Assembly: GCA_040905285.1 (NCBI GenBank)
Contig: JBBDRV010000106.1
Coordinates: 1 to 40,282 of the forward strand
DNA length: 40,282 nucleotides
DNA from: JBBDRV01 sp040905285
GTDB lineage: Bacteria > Bacteroidota > Rhodothermia > Balneolales > Balneolaceae
Reading direction: 5' to 3'
Numbering within the stretch: position 1 is the first letter of the stretch; each line of letters begins with the position of its first letter. The notes beneath the pieces are model-generated. The model saw nothing but the letters and a program-made list of their open reading frames with translations. It did no database searches and was not told the origin of the DNA. Positions 16,726-24,617 of the stretch are shown here, piece by piece. The position numbers and the translations under genes were made by a program.

Positions 16726-17884
16726 GCAGTGTGCCTATGAACTGGGCGATGCCCTTGTACAACGGCTTGATTCTTATGGATTCATTTTTTTCATGGAGAT
16801 GGTCTCCCGATGTCAGGCCGAGCGTCAGGGCGGGTATCTCCTTGTCGATAATGGCCGACAGTTCCGCTGTGCTGGGGGCCAGTCGCGGCTCCAGGCCAAG
16901 CGCTTTAATGACATTGCGTGTATACCTGGTAACCGGGTCGGAAAAGCCGATCCCGCCCGGGCTCCGCCGGGCAAAAATATCTATGTGCACATCGTCACCC
17001 GTCTTGGACGCCACCTCAATCCCGATCTCCTCAATCCGTTGTCCAACCTCGTCAACCACCTCCCGGGATTCCGAGCGCACCTCAAACTTCAGCGACGATT
17101 CGAGGGCGATGGTATCGAATGTGCTGCCCCCTTCAATCGAACCCATAACCACACTTGTCCGCGGCCGTTTCGGAAGTCGGATGTCATTGATTTTATTGAT
17201 AACCTCATTCAGTGTGAGAATGGCACTGGCATCGCCGAACCGTGACCAGTCATAGGTTTCCGGCACATTGCAGGTGATCTCGCCCCTCAGCATCCCGATT
17301 GAACTGTAACTGAGCCTTCCCAGCTCAACCCCTTCCAGACAGATGGCGCTGAATATATCAAAGGGATTGTTATCCAGAAAAAAGCGTATGCCCTGGAGAT
17401 CGCCCCTGCCCAGGCTTTTAACTCCGGCAAGCAGAACCAGGTTGTGTCTCAGCCGGATGCCCAGCTTCTCCAGTATATACGGGAGAGAGGTGAGAAGGGC
17501 GGATCCGAGGCTGTTGTCCGCAACACCCGGCCCTGTGACTACATCCGTGCTGACCTGCATTGTATGATCCACACCGAAGGGAAATACCGTATCGGCGTGG
17601 GCATTCACAAGAATGCTTTTATCCACTTCCTTTCCCGGCAGCACGCCGATGCCATTCCCCGCTTCATCCGCCGAACATTCTGTCAGGCCGGCCTCATCAA
17701 AGCGTTTGAGGATAAACTGCACCCTTTTTTCCTCATGAAACGTAGGGGCGGGAATCTCCCCGATCATAACCAGATTGGAGAGGATGATTTCGCTCATGCC
17801 TTTCAGGCTCGTTTCAATGTCAGGCAATCGTTCGTAAACGGAATCGATGTCTTTAAAAAGCTCCATGTGTGGTTCAGGTATCAT
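16697..17884 (-). CDS. M20-family metallopeptidase-like protein, catalytic Glu pair missing
   Basis: Protein of 395 residues with the M20/M25/M40 fold. Metal-ligand segments are recognisable: NAHADTVFP, GPGVADNSLG, CLEGVELG and, near the C-terminus, GDHLHEKNESI. The dimerisation domain lies at about 195-310. The place where active members carry the Glu-Glu pair (VGEEGLGDL-type) reads AGVKSLGRGD, so both the general base and a metal ligand are changed to Lys-Ser. It is the first gene of the operon with gpgS and the HAD gene, overlapping gpgS by 29 bp. It may therefore be a non-hydrolytic or differently acting member tied to osmolyte metabolism. The start is ATG 17884; Met7 is possible. Confidence 0.85.
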   Translation of the reverse strand: MIPEPHMELFKDIDSVYERLPDIETSLKGMSEIILSNLVMIGEIPAPTFHEEKRVQFILKRFDEAGLTECSADEAGNGIGVLPGKEVDKSILVNAHADTVFPFGVDHTMQVSTDVVTGPGVADNSLGSALLTSLPYILEKLGIRLRHNLVLLAGVKSLGRGDLQGIRFFLDNNPFDIFSAICLEGVELGRLSYSSIGMLRGEITCNVPETYDWSRFGDASAILTLNEVINKINDIRLPKRPRTSVVMGSIEGGSTFDTIALESSLKFEVRSESREVVDEVGQRIEEIGIEVASKTGDDVHIDIFARRSPGGIGFSDPVTRYTRNVIKALGLEPRLAPSTAELSAIIDKEIPALTLGLTSGDHLHEKNESIRIKPLYKGIAQFIGTLLAIDGGYSE

Positions 17885-18166
17885 GGGTTACAGACAGTGT
17901 AAGTGCTTATTTCCCCTGCAATTATTGTGATAATCCAAAAAAGAATCCATAACAAGTCGGCAGAGTGTTCTTCGCGAACGAAAGATTGCAGGATGTCAGT
18001 CAGCTGCAGAACGGCCGGCAGAACGGCCGCTTGAGACCTGTTCGCTATACCTGCAACAGAAACTTCTGAAAACCAGTTTCATGCGGCGCTCACTTTTTCG
18101 GATAATCCGCCGGGGGTTCTGCCGCCGCCGGTGAAAGATGAACGGATGCAGGTTTAAGGACTGTTT

Positions 18167-18194
18167 CCGGGTCATGGTATTCCCGGCTTTTTTT
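18167..18194 (+). terminator. Possible intrinsic terminator, plus strand
   Basis: CCGGG/CCCGG with a 10-nt loop is followed by one C and seven T residues. The stem is only 5 bp and no plus-strand gene lies immediately upstream, so the call is tentative. Confidence 0.35.
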
Positions 18195-18435
18195 ACGGCT
18201 TTTTTTCACGTCCGAAAGGCGGGTAAATGTGTAACGTTTGCACCGCCGGACAGTCTTGTCAGTAGAAAGGACATTCTGAACAGAGACATTCTGAACAGAG
18301 ACGGGCGCCACCGGGATAATCTACACAAAAACGATCAGAACAGCGGCAGGCTTGTCAGTGGAAAGGGATCGTCCGTTTTTTACGCACTGCAGGTTAATCT
18401 TCTGAGCATGTTCATGACAGATGGTTAAAGGCAGG

Positions 18436-18468
18436 AAAAGCCTTCGGAAGAGATTCCGGAGGCTTTTT
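18436..18468 (+). terminator. Strong intrinsic terminator hairpin
   Basis: AAAAGCCTTCGGAA (18436-18449) pairs with TTCCGGAGGCTTTT (18454-18467) through 14 pairs, one of them G-T, around a GAGA loop. T-rich sequence follows on the plus strand. It is largely symmetrical, so it may also stop minus-strand transcripts from miaB, which ends 156 bp to the right. Confidence 0.75.
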
Positions 18469-18477
18469 GCGTTTTCA

Positions 18478-18592
18478 GGGTGCGTTGAGGGTCCGTTGAG
18501 GGTGCATTGAAACGGGTGCGTTCAGGGTGCAGAGACGGGTGCGTTCAGGATGCAGAGACGGTACAGAGACGGGTGCATTGAGGCCGGAAAAT
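18478..18592. repeat. 11-12-bp tandem repeat with regular GGG tracts
   Basis: About nine imperfect units of GGGTGCGTTGA or GGGTGCAGAGAC follow one another between the terminator and the miaB stop. The GGG starts recur about every 11 bp on the plus strand. Confidence 0.85.
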
Positions 18593-18623
18593 CCGGCGCC
18601 GATTTTGCACAGGTTTATTCAGC

Positions 18624-20003
18624 TTATGCGCCGATTTTTCGTGCCTGAAGAGTCGCCTCTTCCCGGATGGAGGAGCGCCGGAGAGGGGTTCCCTTCAGCG
18701 TGGCGGATGTTGAATCGTCTATTCTTACAACGACATACTCGCCTTTATGATAATCTTCACGGTCGAAGACAACCATTTTGTTGGTATCCGTACGGCCGCT
18801 CAACTGTTCGTCCGACCGTTTGCTTGGCCCCTCGGCGAGCACCAGATGCTCCCGGCCGGTTTCTTCACGGTTGAGCTCCTTCTGTACCTGCATCTGCCGG
18901 TTGATAATTTCAGTCAGTCGCCGCTTTTTAACATCTTCGGGTACATCATCCGTGAATTTACGGTGGGCAAGGGTCCGTTCCCGCTCCGAATAGGCAAACA
19001 TATAGGCAAGATCATACCGGACCGTCTCCATCAGGCTGAGGGTGTCCCGGTGCTCCTGTTCAGTCTCCCCGCAAAAGCCGGTGATAATATCGGTGGAGAG
19101 GGTCAGTCCCGGAATGATGTCCCGCATTTTTTCGATCAGCTCCAGGTACTGTTCCCGCGTATACGGCCGGCGCATTCGCTCCAGCACATCATTGTTTCCC
19201 GACTGGGCCGGAATGTGAATATAATTACAGAGGTTCGGGCGTTCACTGATCAGGTGAAGAAGATCGACCGGAAAATCTTTCGGATGGGGAGAGGAGAAGC
19301 GGATCCTCATTTCCGGATCGACCAGACTCGCCTTGTCCATCAATGCTGTGAAATCCGTCTCTCCCGTATTGTAGGAGTTGACATTCTGGCCCAGGAGCGT
19401 CACTTCCCTGTAGCCCTGGTCGCTCAGCTGCTGCAGTTCGCCGAGGATGCTCTCAAGCGGACGGCTCCGTTCGCGCCCGCGGGTAAAGGGGACAACGCAG
19501 AATGAGCACATGTTGTCGCATCCCCTCATGATGGATACAAACGCCGAAACGCCGTTCCCGGACGTCCGGACGGGGGTGATGTCGGCGTAGGTCTCTTCCA
19601 GGGAGAGCAGGACGTTGACCGCCTTGCGGCCGTCGTCCACTTCCCGGAGCAGTCCCGGGATGTCCCGGTAGGCATCGGGGCCCACCACAATATCGACCAG
19701 CTGCTCCTGTTCGATGATCCGGTCGCGGATGCGCTCTGCCATACAGCCGAGCACACCGACCGTCAGGTCCCGGTTCGTTTTTTTCAGGCTGCGAAATTCC
19801 CTGAGCCGGTTCCATACCCGCGTTTCCGCGTTCTCGCGAATGGCACACGTGTTGACAAAAATCACGTCCGCCTCTTCCGCCTGCTGAACCGGCTGCATGC
19901 CTTCGTCCATCAGGATGGAGTTGACAATTTCAGAGTCGGCAAAATTCATCTGGCAGCCGTAAGTCTCTATATAAAATCGTTTGTTGTTCACGTCATCACT
20001 CAT
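18624..20003 (-). CDS. miaB: tRNA-2-methylthio-N6-dimethylallyladenosine synthase
   Basis: Radical-SAM methylthiotransferase that converts i6A37 to ms2i6A37 in tRNAs reading UNN codons. The protein of 459 residues carries all six cluster cysteines: Cys17 (YGCQMN), Cys53 (NTCAIRE) and Cys87 (LGCMAER) for the auxiliary cluster, and Cys162, Cys166 and Cys169 (RGCDNMCSFC) for the radical-SAM cluster. The C-terminal TRAM domain includes GRTDTNKMVVF. I start at ATG 20003, which gives MSDDVNNKRFYIETYG; the 21 codons of open frame upstream lack conservation. It is last in a minus-strand run with the oxidoreductase and pyrE. In Bacteroidota miaB is often next to the sigma-54 activator and lptE, here about 6 kb away. 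Confidence 0.96.
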   Translation of the reverse strand: MSDDVNNKRFYIETYGCQMNFADSEIVNSILMDEGMQPVQQAEEADVIFVNTCAIRENAETRVWNRLREFRSLKKTNRDLTVGVLGCMAERIRDRIIEQEQLVDIVVGPDAYRDIPGLLREVDDGRKAVNVLLSLEETYADITPVRTSGNGVSAFVSIMRGCDNMCSFCVVPFTRGRERSRPLESILGELQQLSDQGYREVTLLGQNVNSYNTGETDFTALMDKASLVDPEMRIRFSSPHPKDFPVDLLHLISERPNLCNYIHIPAQSGNNDVLERMRRPYTREQYLELIEKMRDIIPGLTLSTDIITGFCGETEQEHRDTLSLMETVRYDLAYMFAYSERERTLAHRKFTDDVPEDVKKRRLTEIINRQMQVQKELNREETGREHLVLAEGPSKRSDEQLSGRTDTNKMVVFDREDYHKGEYVVVRIDDSTSATLKGTPLRRSSIREEATLQARKIGA

Positions 20004-20112
20004 TGCTGATGAAAAGTTTAACGATTGCTGATGAAAAGGTATTCTGAAAAACAACTGTACAGGCAAAATGTTGCCTGAATACCCGATAAAATCACAGGTA
20101 AAAAATACAGGA

Positions 20113-21204
20113 TTACAACTGCCGCCGGGCTTCGGCGATTACGTCCTCCATCTGTACCGCCGCGCCGCCCTGTCGGACACTCTCATCGGCAGCTTCCATG
20201 AACGCATACACTTCAATCATTTCCTGTCTGCTGACAGGGGGGACGCCCGTCCGGAAAAATTCAAGTATTTCAATGACCAGCGGCTCATATCCTTCATAGG
20301 GCCCCAGCGGCAGGATAGCATTGGAACCGTAAACGATGCCTCCATAGGCGTCAACCGTTGTTATATCCTCGGGCGGCGGCCCTTCATCCGACCCGTAGGC
20401 AATGCCCCCTCCCTCCCGGCTGCCTTCCCGGAGTCCGCGAAAGACGCCCGTCCGTTCCTCCTCCCAGGTACCGACGACCACATCGGTCTTGTCCGTTTTT
20501 GTACGGGCTACGGTTTTACAGCCCGTCCCCAGGACGCTGTACAGTGTTTCAACCCCGTGAATGCCGTACCAGAACAGGTCCGGATGGGTTTCCTCCGTGA
20601 CGGAAGGGCTGTAGGCATCCACACCCAGCACGTCACCGATCAGATTTTCATGGCGTATGGCATGAGCATGGGTGATAAACCGCAGGGAGGATGAAGAGAA
20701 AACCGGCACGTCAAGCCGCTCCGATGCGTCCATGATCGCGATCACATCGGCCAGACTGGCGCCGACCGGCTTGTCCATAAACATCATTTTACCGGCATCC
20801 AGTACCTTCATTGCCTGTTCGCGGCGCATGTGTCCGTCATTGGTGAGTAAAAAAACGACGTCCGAACGCGACAGCAGCTCATCAACCGAATCGACGATAT
20901 CCACGCCCATCTCTTTCATCTCCTCCGTGTACTCCGGAATCCGGCTGTAGCTTGATTCTATCGTCCGGCTCCCGTAAGGATAGGCTGCAACGACGTCAAA
21001 CCCGGAGAGTTCGGGACGCCCTTCGGGATTTTTGATCGACCGGGTAAAGGCCGTGCTGTGGGAGATGTCAAGACCGATGACGCCGATCCTGACGGGCTGA
21101 TCCTGCTGTTTCCGGTCGCCGAGAAAACGGCTTCCCGTCAGGCTCATTCCCGCTCCCGCCAGTGTGACGGATTGTAGAAATTTTTTTCTGTCAAGGTGTG
21201 TCAT
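20113..21204 (-). CDS. Gfo/Idh/MocA-family oxidoreductase, exported
   Basis: NAD(P)-dependent oxidoreductase-like protein of 363 residues. The N-terminus DRKKFLQSVTLAGAGMSLTG resembles a Tat-type signal with Arg-Lys in place of twin Arg, as in many exported Bacteroidota members. The Rossmann segment starts at VRIGVIGLDISHS, where His/Ser replace the last glycine of the GxGxxG pattern. MFMDKPVGA is the family EKP-like motif with Asp for Glu, and WYGIHGVETLYSVLG is the domain-2 segment with the conserved His. The start is ATG 21204. It lies 44 bp after pyrE and 109 bp before miaB on the same strand. The substrate is unknown; sugar or cyclitol dehydrogenation or glycosidase-type chemistry are possibilities for this family. 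Confidence 0.88.
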   Translation of the reverse strand: MTHLDRKKFLQSVTLAGAGMSLTGSRFLGDRKQQDQPVRIGVIGLDISHSTAFTRSIKNPEGRPELSGFDVVAAYPYGSRTIESSYSRIPEYTEEMKEMGVDIVDSVDELLSRSDVVFLLTNDGHMRREQAMKVLDAGKMMFMDKPVGASLADVIAIMDASERLDVPVFSSSSLRFITHAHAIRHENLIGDVLGVDAYSPSVTEETHPDLFWYGIHGVETLYSVLGTGCKTVARTKTDKTDVVVGTWEEERTGVFRGLREGSREGGGIAYGSDEGPPPEDITTVDAYGGIVYGSNAILPLGPYEGYEPLVIEILEFFRTGVPPVSRQEMIEVYAFMEAADESVRQGGAAVQMEDVIAEARRQL

Positions 21205-21248
21205 ATGCCGGGCTTTTTTTTATGATGAAGCTGCAAACGTCTCCGGGT

Positions 21249-21905
21249 TCAGTCGGGCCAGCGTTCCGGGTTTGCCCTCCAGCGGTTCAGCGTGTCCAGG
21301 CTTTTGCTCTCAATGTACCCGTTCTCTACAGCTTCGGTAATCAGCGTTGAATAATCGGTAAGCGCATAAACCGGGACGCCGGCTTTGGCGAACCGGTTAT
21401 TTGCTTTGTCAAAACCGTACGTAAACAGAGTCAGGACGCCCTGAACCTCCGCTCCGATGAATTTAAGGGCCTCAATCACGGACATGGCAGAGCCCCCGGT
21501 GGAGACAAGATCCTCGATAACCACGGTTTTCTGCCCCTTGTCAACCCCGCCCTCTATCTGATTGCCCAGCCCGTAGGCCTTTGCTTTAGAGCGGACGTAG
21601 GCCAGCGGCTTGTCCAGGTTTCCGGCGACCCAGGCCGCATGGGGTATGCCGGCGGTGGCTGTTCCCGTGATCACTTCCACATCGGGAAATTCACTTTCGA
21701 TAATATGTACAAAGGCCTTGGAGACCTTCTTGCGTATCTCCGGAAAACGGAGAGTTAAACGGTTGTCACAGTAGATGGGCGAATTCCATCCGGATGCCCA
21801 GGTGAAAGGCTTCTCCGGGCGGAGCATGACGGCGTTGATTTCAAGCAGGTTCAGGGCCAGTTCTTTGGCGAACGGCTTGTCCAGTATTTTGTTCTTTTGT
21901 GTCAC
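21249..21905 (-). CDS. pyrE: Orotate phosphoribosyltransferase
   Basis: Cytosolic enzyme that joins orotate and PRPP to form orotidine 5'-phosphate. The product has 218 residues. FTWASGWNSPIYCDNR, TGTATAGIPHAA, LAYVRSKAKAYGLGNQIEG (catalytic loop) and the PRPP-binding motif TVVIEDLVSTGGSA are all present. I choose GTG 21905, which begins VTQKNKILDKPF, because GAAGG lies 8 nt upstream; another GTG at 21971 would add 22 unconserved residues. The gap of 193 bp to pgpA suggests its own promoter or a read-through leader; no attenuator hairpin is evident. Confidence 0.96.
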   Translation of the reverse strand: MTQKNKILDKPFAKELALNLLEINAVMLRPEKPFTWASGWNSPIYCDNRLTLRFPEIRKKVSKAFVHIIESEFPDVEVITGTATAGIPHAAWVAGNLDKPLAYVRSKAKAYGLGNQIEGGVDKGQKTVVIEDLVSTGGSAMSVIEALKFIGAEVQGVLTLFTYGFDKANNRFAKAGVPVYALTDYSTLITEAVENGYIESKSLDTLNRWRANPERWPD

Positions 21906-22098
21906 TTTTTTTCCTTCAGTAAAATATCTTCTGAAACAAGGGGAAAAACAACCCGCTGAGGCCGTGGTCACCGGCGGCCGCCTGCCTGTCCAATCAGCTG
22001 ACAGATTATTTCAGGAGTTCCTTACAATATTAAAAATTACATGTTCTGATGACATGCGCTGATGCATGTTCTGACAATACAAACCTTCAGAGGTGGTC

Positions 22099-22572
22099 TC
22101 AAAGAACAGAGATGAAATAGATCCCGATATGCAGGCACGTCAATGCGTAAAGACCAGCCAGTAAGTCATCAAACAATATACCAAATCCTGATGGAAAATG
22201 CTGTAGGCGCTTTATGGCAAGCGGTTTGACGATATCAAAGAACCGGAAAAGGGCAAAACCGGCCGCCAGGTAAGCCGCATCCTGGATGAATGCCCCGGTA
22301 AACGGAATAAACAGAAAAACAAGTGCCTGACCGGCAAACTCATCAATCACCATCCGGGGCGGGTCGGTTCCCCATCGCTTTTCACAACAGTCTGCGACCC
22401 AGAGAGTCAGGAGCGATCCGGCCAGTGCGGCCGTCATCAGCCCCGCATTTCCGGACAGGAGGGCCGCCGGGTAGAGCAGAAAAAGGCTGAACAGGCTTCC
22501 CCACGTCCCCGGCCCGGCGGGCAGGTACCCCACTCCGGCAAGCGAACCGACCGCCATCTTCAGCCTGTCCAT
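22099..22572 (-). CDS. pgpA: Phosphatidylglycerophosphatase A
   Basis: Integral membrane phosphatase that converts phosphatidylglycerophosphate to phosphatidylglycerol. The 157-residue product has the PgpA pattern: GYLPAGPGTWGSL near the N-terminus, VIDEFAGQAL with the conserved Asp-Glu pair, FRFFDIVKP and GFGILFDDLLAG, with about four membrane helices. Its ATG overlaps the pgsA stop by one base (TGATG), so translation is coupled with the enzyme for the preceding step. Confidence 0.96.
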   Translation of the reverse strand: MDRLKMAVGSLAGVGYLPAGPGTWGSLFSLFLLYPAALLSGNAGLMTAALAGSLLTLWVADCCEKRWGTDPPRMVIDEFAGQALVFLFIPFTGAFIQDAAYLAAGFALFRFFDIVKPLAIKRLQHFPSGFGILFDDLLAGLYALTCLHIGIYFISVL

Positions 22573-23159
22573 CAGACATCCGCTTTTTTAAACAGGTGAC
22601 GGTTGACATACAGGTATTCAATCCCGGTATAAACCGTCACGACTACAACCAGGATCATTATCCAGCCCATGACAAAGGTGTTCATCAGGGCATTCACATG
22701 ATACGAAAACATGATGTCCGCCTGCAGAAAAACCCCGATCAGGAGACAGGCGTAGAGAAAGACCATCTGAAGCAGCGTCTTGACTTTTGCCGATGTGCGG
22801 GTGACTATCGGAATGCCCCGCACATCGGCAAAAATGCGCAGTACCGTAACAATGATATCCCTCGCCACCACCAGACCGATCGCCCACCAGGGAAACTGGA
22901 CCGGATCTATGAAAGGAAGACAGATAAACCCTGCGAACGTCAGTATTTTATCGGCAAGGGGATCCAGGAAAACGCCCGAATGGGATTCGACATTATAGGA
23001 GCGGGCAATGTATCCGTCAAAAAAATCAGTGACTGCGGCCGCCGCAAAGACGGCTATGCTCAGGGATCGCCAGACAAGTTCATCCTGGAGGTACATAAAT
23101 AAAAACACCGGGGCCAGCACGATCCGGATAAATGACAGTATGTTCGGTACATTATGCAC
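22572..23159 (-). CDS. pgsA: CDP-diacylglycerol--glycerol-3-phosphate 3-phosphatidyltransferase
   Basis: Membrane enzyme that makes phosphatidylglycerophosphate from CDP-diacylglycerol and glycerol 3-phosphate. The CDP-alcohol phosphatidyltransferase signature D-G-x2-A-R-x8-G-x3-D-x3-D is exact, from FFDGYIARSY to HSGVFLDPLADK. About five membrane helices are visible. The N-terminus VHNVPNILSFIRIVLAP matches the family start, so I choose GTG 23159; a TTG at 23174 would add five residues. The pair pgsA-pgpA encodes consecutive steps of phosphatidylglycerol synthesis. It is divergent from cinA. Confidence 0.93.
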   Translation of the reverse strand: MHNVPNILSFIRIVLAPVFLFMYLQDELVWRSLSIAVFAAAAVTDFFDGYIARSYNVESHSGVFLDPLADKILTFAGFICLPFIDPVQFPWWAIGLVVARDIIVTVLRIFADVRGIPIVTRTSAKVKTLLQMVFLYACLLIGVFLQADIMFSYHVNALMNTFVMGWIMILVVVVTVYTGIEYLYVNRHLFKKADV

Positions 23160-23321
23160 GTGACCAAGATACAAATTCAGATCAGCAGAAAAAGATATTT
23201 TGCGTATCGGGTTTTCCTTTTCACGACCACACGTTAAGTTCAGTGGTCAGTCAGCCGGCAGTCAGCGGACAACCGGTGATCTTTTTGCATCTTTAATCCA
23301 AATACGGCCCCGGGCACCTAT

Positions 23322-24617
23322 ATGAAAGCGCATATACTATCCATCGGCAACGAGCTGTTGATCGGTGATACGGTGAACACCAATGCAGCCTGGATCGGCC
23401 GGTTTCTGACGGATCGCGGGTTCGACGTTGAGGAGATTCGTACCGTTTCCGATGATTACGGGGCCATCACCGGTGCCATACTCTACGCAATGGGGCACGC
23501 CGGCCTGGTGATCAGCACAGGCGGACTCGGCCCCACACACGACGATATTACAAAAAAGGCGGTGGCGGATCTGTTTGAATCAGACATGGTGCTGAATGAC
23601 CGGGTGCTTTCCTTTATCCGGAAGGAATTTGCCCGAAGGGGGCGACGATTCACTTCGTCCAACAGGGACCAGGCGATGGTCCCCGCAGACTGCGAGGTGC
23701 TGTTCAATGAGGCCGGCACGGCGCCCGGCATGTGGTTTGAAAAAAACGGTACCGGCCTTGCCGTCCTGCCCGGAATCCCTTACGAAGTGACATACCTTAT
23801 GAAGAACGGGGTTGATGCAAAACTCAGGGGGCTTGCCGGAGAGGGTCGGTTTCGTGCCGTACGGTACCTGAAGACGGCGGGCGTTCCGGAAAGCACGCTG
23901 AGCGACGAAGTGATCGGGGACCTGGGGGAATTTATCGATGACGGCAACGACATCGCCTACCTGCCGGGCTCCGGTGGTGTGACTATCCGGGTGAGCAGAC
24001 ACGGCGCCAGCACGGAAGAGGCGGAAAAAAGGCTGGCCCCGCTGCTGGACCATATTGAGAAGCGGGCGGGCGGGCTGATTTTCGGAGAGGGAAGAGACCT
24101 CCGGCTGAGCGAGGCCACAGGCAGGATCCTCACGTCAAAAAAACTGAGTCTGTCGGTGGCCGAGAGCTGTACGGGGGGGCTGATATCTGATCTGATCACC
24201 GATGTGCCGGGAAGCAGCGCGTATTTTTCCGGCGGGGTGATTGCCTATGCCGACCCGGTTAAAACCGCCCGTCTCGGCGTACGGCAGGAGAGTCTGGCAG
24301 AGCATGGAGCCGTGAGCATGGAGGTCGCCCTGCAAATGGCCGGGGGAGTGGCGGACTCTTTCAGCACGGACATCGGCGTCTCCGCGACAGGCGTGGCGGG
24401 CCCCGGAGGCGGGTCGGAAGAAAAGCCGGTAGGGACCGTCTGGATGGGATTCCGGATCAAAGGACAACAGTTTGCACTAAAAGCGTATTTTACCAGAGAC
24501 CGCCGGATCAACAAGGAGCGCACGGGAACCGTGGTTCTTGAAACCGTCCGCAGATACCTGCTTGATATGGACTCATTCCCCTACGACCTGAAACCTCATT
24601 ACCCCCATTACCGTTGA
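23322..24617 (+). CDS. cinA: CinA-family protein
   Basis: Two-domain CinA protein of 431 residues. The N-terminal molybdopterin-binding-like domain has SIGNELLIGDTVNTNAAW and STGGLGPTHDDITKKAV; the C-terminal domain (about 265-420) has VAESCTGGLISDLIT, YFSGGVIAYA and VSATGVAGPGGG, typical of NMN/pyridine-nucleotide amidohydrolase. In related proteins the activities are ADP-ribose pyrophosphatase and NMN deamidase, that is, pyridine-nucleotide recycling; a link to competence is historical. ATG 23322 fits the conserved N-terminus. The stop TGA overlaps the TTG start of the next gene by 4 nt. Confidence 0.96.
   Translation: MKAHILSIGNELLIGDTVNTNAAWIGRFLTDRGFDVEEIRTVSDDYGAITGAILYAMGHAGLVISTGGLGPTHDDITKKAVADLFESDMVLNDRVLSFIRKEFARRGRRFTSSNRDQAMVPADCEVLFNEAGTAPGMWFEKNGTGLAVLPGIPYEVTYLMKNGVDAKLRGLAGEGRFRAVRYLKTAGVPESTLSDEVIGDLGEFIDDGNDIAYLPGSGGVTIRVSRHGASTEEAEKRLAPLLDHIEKRAGGLIFGEGRDLRLSEATGRILTSKKLSLSVAESCTGGLISDLITDVPGSSAYFSGGVIAYADPVKTARLGVRQESLAEHGAVSMEVALQMAGGVADSFSTDIGVSATGVAGPGGGSEEKPVGTVWMGFRIKGQQFALKAYFTRDRRINKERTGTVVLETVRRYLLDMDSFPYDLKPHYPHYR

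Larger units (their letters stand above)
17885..18623. other. Long spacer between M20-like gene and miaB
   Basis: This 739-bp region holds no gene I can support. A 73-codon minus-strand frame with a GTG start (18090-18311) encodes a Lys-rich peptide with plausible codon use but has no ribosome-binding site or known family. A 96-codon plus-strand frame overlaps it. Also present are two 15-bp direct copies of GACATTCTGAACAGA (18270-18299), a possible terminator near 18167, a strong terminator at 18436-18468 and a GGG-rich repeat block. The promoter of the osmolyte operon should lie at its left end. Confidence 0.6.

Noticed and set aside
15595..16740. 381-codon plus-strand open frame
   Set aside because: It is antisense to gpgS and the HAD gene start, both clearly identified.
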